The translations under genes and the position numbers were made by a program. Shown here one piece after another: positions 8,348 to 8,994 of a stretch of DNA of 8,994 nucleotides. The DNA comes from an uncultured Oscillospiraceae bacterium (GTDB taxonomy: Bacteria > Bacillota > Clostridia > Oscillospirales > Acutalibacteraceae): positions 1-8,994 of the forward strand of contig CABQAA010000064.1 of the NCBI GenBank assembly GCA_902461995.1, written 5' to 3'. Each line of letters starts with the position of its first letter. The stretch's first letter is position 1. A model generated the notes under the pieces. The model saw nothing but the letters and a program-made list of their open reading frames with translations, did no database searches and was not told where the DNA came from.

Positions 8348-8365
8348 CGGACAGGATCCTGTCCG
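8348..8365. promoter_or_regulatory. 18-bp perfect palindrome in the argG leader (possible operator)
   Basis: CGGACAGGATCCTGTCCG is perfectly self-complementary. It lies between the predicted argG transcription start (about 8376) and the ribosome binding site. It could be a dimeric repressor site, or in mRNA a 7-bp hairpin with a GATC loop at the 5' end. It does not resemble an ARG box, so a different regulator or an RNA role would be implied. Chance occurrence of an 18-bp perfect palindrome at this spot is unlikely, but function is inferred from position only. Confidence 0.5.
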
Positions 8366-8382
8366 TTTGTTGTACTGGACTT

Positions 8383-8411
8383 ATTATACGCACCCAATTC
8401 GGGTTTTGCAA
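8383..8411 (-). promoter_or_regulatory. Sigma-A type promoter of argG / the arg operon
   Basis: On the minus strand, TTGCAA (8411-8406) and a perfect TATAAT (8388-8383) are separated by exactly 17 bp. The predicted start is near 8376, giving a leader of about 54 nt. The spacer carries a short inverted repeat, ACCCGAATTGGGT. No other -10/-35 pair of comparable quality was seen upstream of argG, and no strong internal promoter was noticed in the cluster. Confidence 0.8.
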
Positions 8412-8521
8412 GAGGATGCGGCGCATATTTATGCTAAACGAGGAAAATTTGTCATCCTGCCGAAAGAGAGGGAATCGAATGGAATTTACTAGGCGACACC
8501 TACAAAAGGCATGCATGAATA

Positions 8522-8539
8522 AATGAATAAAAATACAGT
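8522..8539 (+). promoter_or_regulatory. Candidate ARG box (ArgR/AhrC site)
   Basis: AATGAATAAAAATACAGT agrees at 15 of 18 positions with the Bacillus AhrC consensus CATGAATAAAAATKCAAK, including the unbroken ATGAATAAAAAT core. A tandem copy of ATGAATAA lies immediately upstream (8515-8522), so two overlapping half-sites may be present. It sits about 110 bp upstream of the argG -35 box and about 150 bp from the -35 of the divergent gene. Arginine-dependent control of the arg operon is the natural reading, although sites in other species usually overlap the promoter. Confidence 0.6.
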
Positions 8540-8543
8540 ATCG

Positions 8544-8561
8544 TCCGTATGTTCCGTATGT
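8544..8561 (+). repeat. Two exact tandem copies of TCCGTATGT
   Basis: A 9-bp unit is repeated back to back, starting 4 bp after the ARG-box candidate. With only two copies it may be chance or a protein-binding direct repeat. Confidence 0.5.
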
Positions 8562-8565
8562 CGGC

Positions 8566-8581
8566 CGGCAGGGTTCTGCCG
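8566..8581. repeat. Short inverted repeat CGGCAG-GGTT-CTGCCG
   Basis: A 6-bp stem with a 4-nt loop that could form a small hairpin on either strand. No T-run follows in either direction, so it is not called a terminator. Confidence 0.4.
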
Positions 8582-8597
8582 CCCTGGTTGGCGGAGG

Positions 8598-8622
8598 GAT
8601 ATCGTTTGGAAATGACGATATC
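8598..8622. repeat. Perfect 8-bp inverted repeat GATATCGT-N9-ACGATATC (possible operator)
   Basis: The two arms are exact complements with a 9-bp spacer and lie about 65 bp upstream of the rightward -35 box. The arm-to-arm distance (about two helical turns overall) suits a dimeric DNA-binding protein. The absence of a T-run on either side makes a terminator unlikely. No regulator gene is visible nearby. Confidence 0.45.
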
Positions 8623-8686
8623 TATATATGTCATAAAAGAAGCGCCAATTATGTGAAAAATGCTCTCCATGTTAAAAAAGGGACAG

Positions 8687-8715
8687 TTGACATGCAATGA
8701 GGCGTGATATATGGT
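8687..8715 (+). promoter_or_regulatory. Candidate sigma-A promoter of the plus-strand secreted-protein gene
   Basis: A perfect TTGACA (8687-8692) and TATGGT (8710-8715, 4 of 6) are separated by 17 bp, giving a leader of about 60 nt before the ATG at 8783. A perfect TATAAT at 8757-8762 is an alternative -10, but it lacks a -35 box at the right distance and would leave a leader of only about 14 nt. Confidence 0.5.
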
Positions 8716-8782
8716 TTATATATGGAATCAAGGCCCTATTTTATCTAAAATGCTCATATAATATAGAGGGCTGAAGAAAGAA

Positions 8783-8994
8783 ATGGACTTTAAAAAAGGG
8801 TTTGTTTTGGCGCTCGCAGTCGGATTGTTGCTGCAAAGCTCTCCGGCTTTGGCAGGGAGAGCGGAGTCTCAAACCGTCAAACAGGAAGCGCTCGTTTCAG
8901 ATGTGGGGAAATTGGAACCGGATGGCGAGAAGCTAAATTCTGATGCCACGATTCTCTATGAGGATGAAATCCTTCGCGGCGAATTTGAAAAGCA
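8783..8994 (+). CDS. Secreted protein of unknown function, first 70 residues (cut by window edge)
   Basis: An ATG at 8783 opens a frame that runs to the right edge; an in-frame TAA at 8759-8761 closes it upstream. The N-terminus is a clear signal peptide: MDFKK, a hydrophobic core GFVLALAVGLLL, then SSPALA with likely cleavage after Ala24. The exported part seen is hydrophilic and acidic, ending LYEDEILRGEFEK, with the final two bases (CA) leaving His or Gln next. Large clostridial wall-associated and RHS-repeat proteins often begin with a similar charged E(x)nR...EKHF-like stretch, but this is a memory-based resemblance over few residues and not an assignment. The ribosome binding site is weak (AGAGGG 12 nt upstream). 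The gene diverges from argG and uses more A and T than the arg genes, suggesting an unrelated and possibly acquired locus. Confidence 0.7.
   Translation, partial: MDFKKGFVLALAVGLLLQSSPALAGRAESQTVKQEALVSDVGKLEPDGEKLNSDATILYEDEILRGEFEK

Larger units (their letters stand above)
8323..8782. other. Divergent intergenic region between argG and the plus-strand secreted-protein gene
   Basis: About 460 bp, visibly richer in A and T than the arg genes, with no convincing gene. It contains the argG leader palindrome and promoter on the left, the ARG-box candidate and repeats in the middle, and a rightward promoter on the right. Short open frames of up to 65 codons occur on both strands, but they lack good ribosome binding sites or recognisable sequence and overlap the regulatory signals. 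No terminator or structured riboswitch was recognised; the predicted argG leader is too short for a T-box. Confidence 0.7.

Noticed and set aside
8323..8397. Alternative argG start at 8397 (25 extra residues)
   Set aside because: That ATG is upstream of the predicted -10 box and lacks a ribosome binding site. The 8322 start has AAAGGGAG and the conserved N-terminus.
8319..8516. 65-codon minus-strand ORF upstream of argG
   Set aside because: It runs across the argG promoter, palindrome and start region, has no ribosome binding site and has no recognisable sequence.
8479..8526. 15-codon plus-strand ORF with two adjacent Arg codons and a possible AGAGGG site, considered as an arginine attenuation leader peptide
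   Set aside because: It points away from the arg operon, has no promoter just upstream and is not followed by a terminator/antiterminator pair.
8566..8622. Bidirectional rho-independent terminator made of the two intergenic inverted repeats
   Set aside because: Neither stem is followed by a T-run in either direction, and no gene converges on this site.
8500..8697. 65-codon minus-strand ORF in the intergenic region
   Set aside because: It lies over the ARG-box candidate, repeats and hairpins, has no clear ribosome binding site and resembles no protein I know.

Overview
The window is an arginine biosynthesis cluster read leftwards (minus strand) over roughly positions 8322 to 1. The order of transcription is argG, argH, argC, three small membrane-protein genes, argJ, argB and argD, with argD running off the left edge. 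The GC-rich coding sequence, AGGAGG-type ribosome binding sites, Bacillus-like ARG box and operon order argG-H-C-J-B-D suggest a GC-rich member of the Clostridia (Firmicutes), perhaps an Oscillospiraceae/Ruminococcaceae-type gut bacterium. That placement is inference, since no phylogenetic marker is present.

The six arg enzymes look intact, with the expected lengths and catalytic motifs. ArgJ (bifunctional ornithine acetyltransferase) together with an ArgB carrying an N-terminal extension indicates the cyclic, acetyl-recycling route: N-acetylglutamate (ArgJ) to the phosphate (ArgB), the semialdehyde (ArgC), acetylornithine (ArgD), ornithine (ArgJ), then, after a carbamoyltransferase not in this window, citrulline to argininosuccinate (ArgG) and to arginine (ArgH).

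Between argC and argJ (about 2932-4441) lie three unassigned small hydrophobic proteins that have no obvious place in arginine synthesis. They appear to be tandem paralogs. The one nearest argJ is intact with about six membrane spans. The other two each need a single-base frame change to give a continuous membrane protein, although both keep strong ribosome binding sites and share an ATGA overlap. This is the most unusual part of the window.

The right-hand end (8323-8782) is an AT-richer divergent intergenic region. It holds a good sigma-A promoter for argG (TTGCAA-N17-TATAAT), an 18-bp perfect palindrome in the argG leader, a 15-of-18 match to the Bacillus ARG box, a 9-bp tandem repeat, two inverted repeats and a rightward promoter. 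Beyond it, on the plus strand, is the start of a secreted protein (signal peptide plus about 45 residues) cut by the right edge. No rRNA, tRNA, CRISPR array, insertion sequence or convincing rho-independent terminator was seen.
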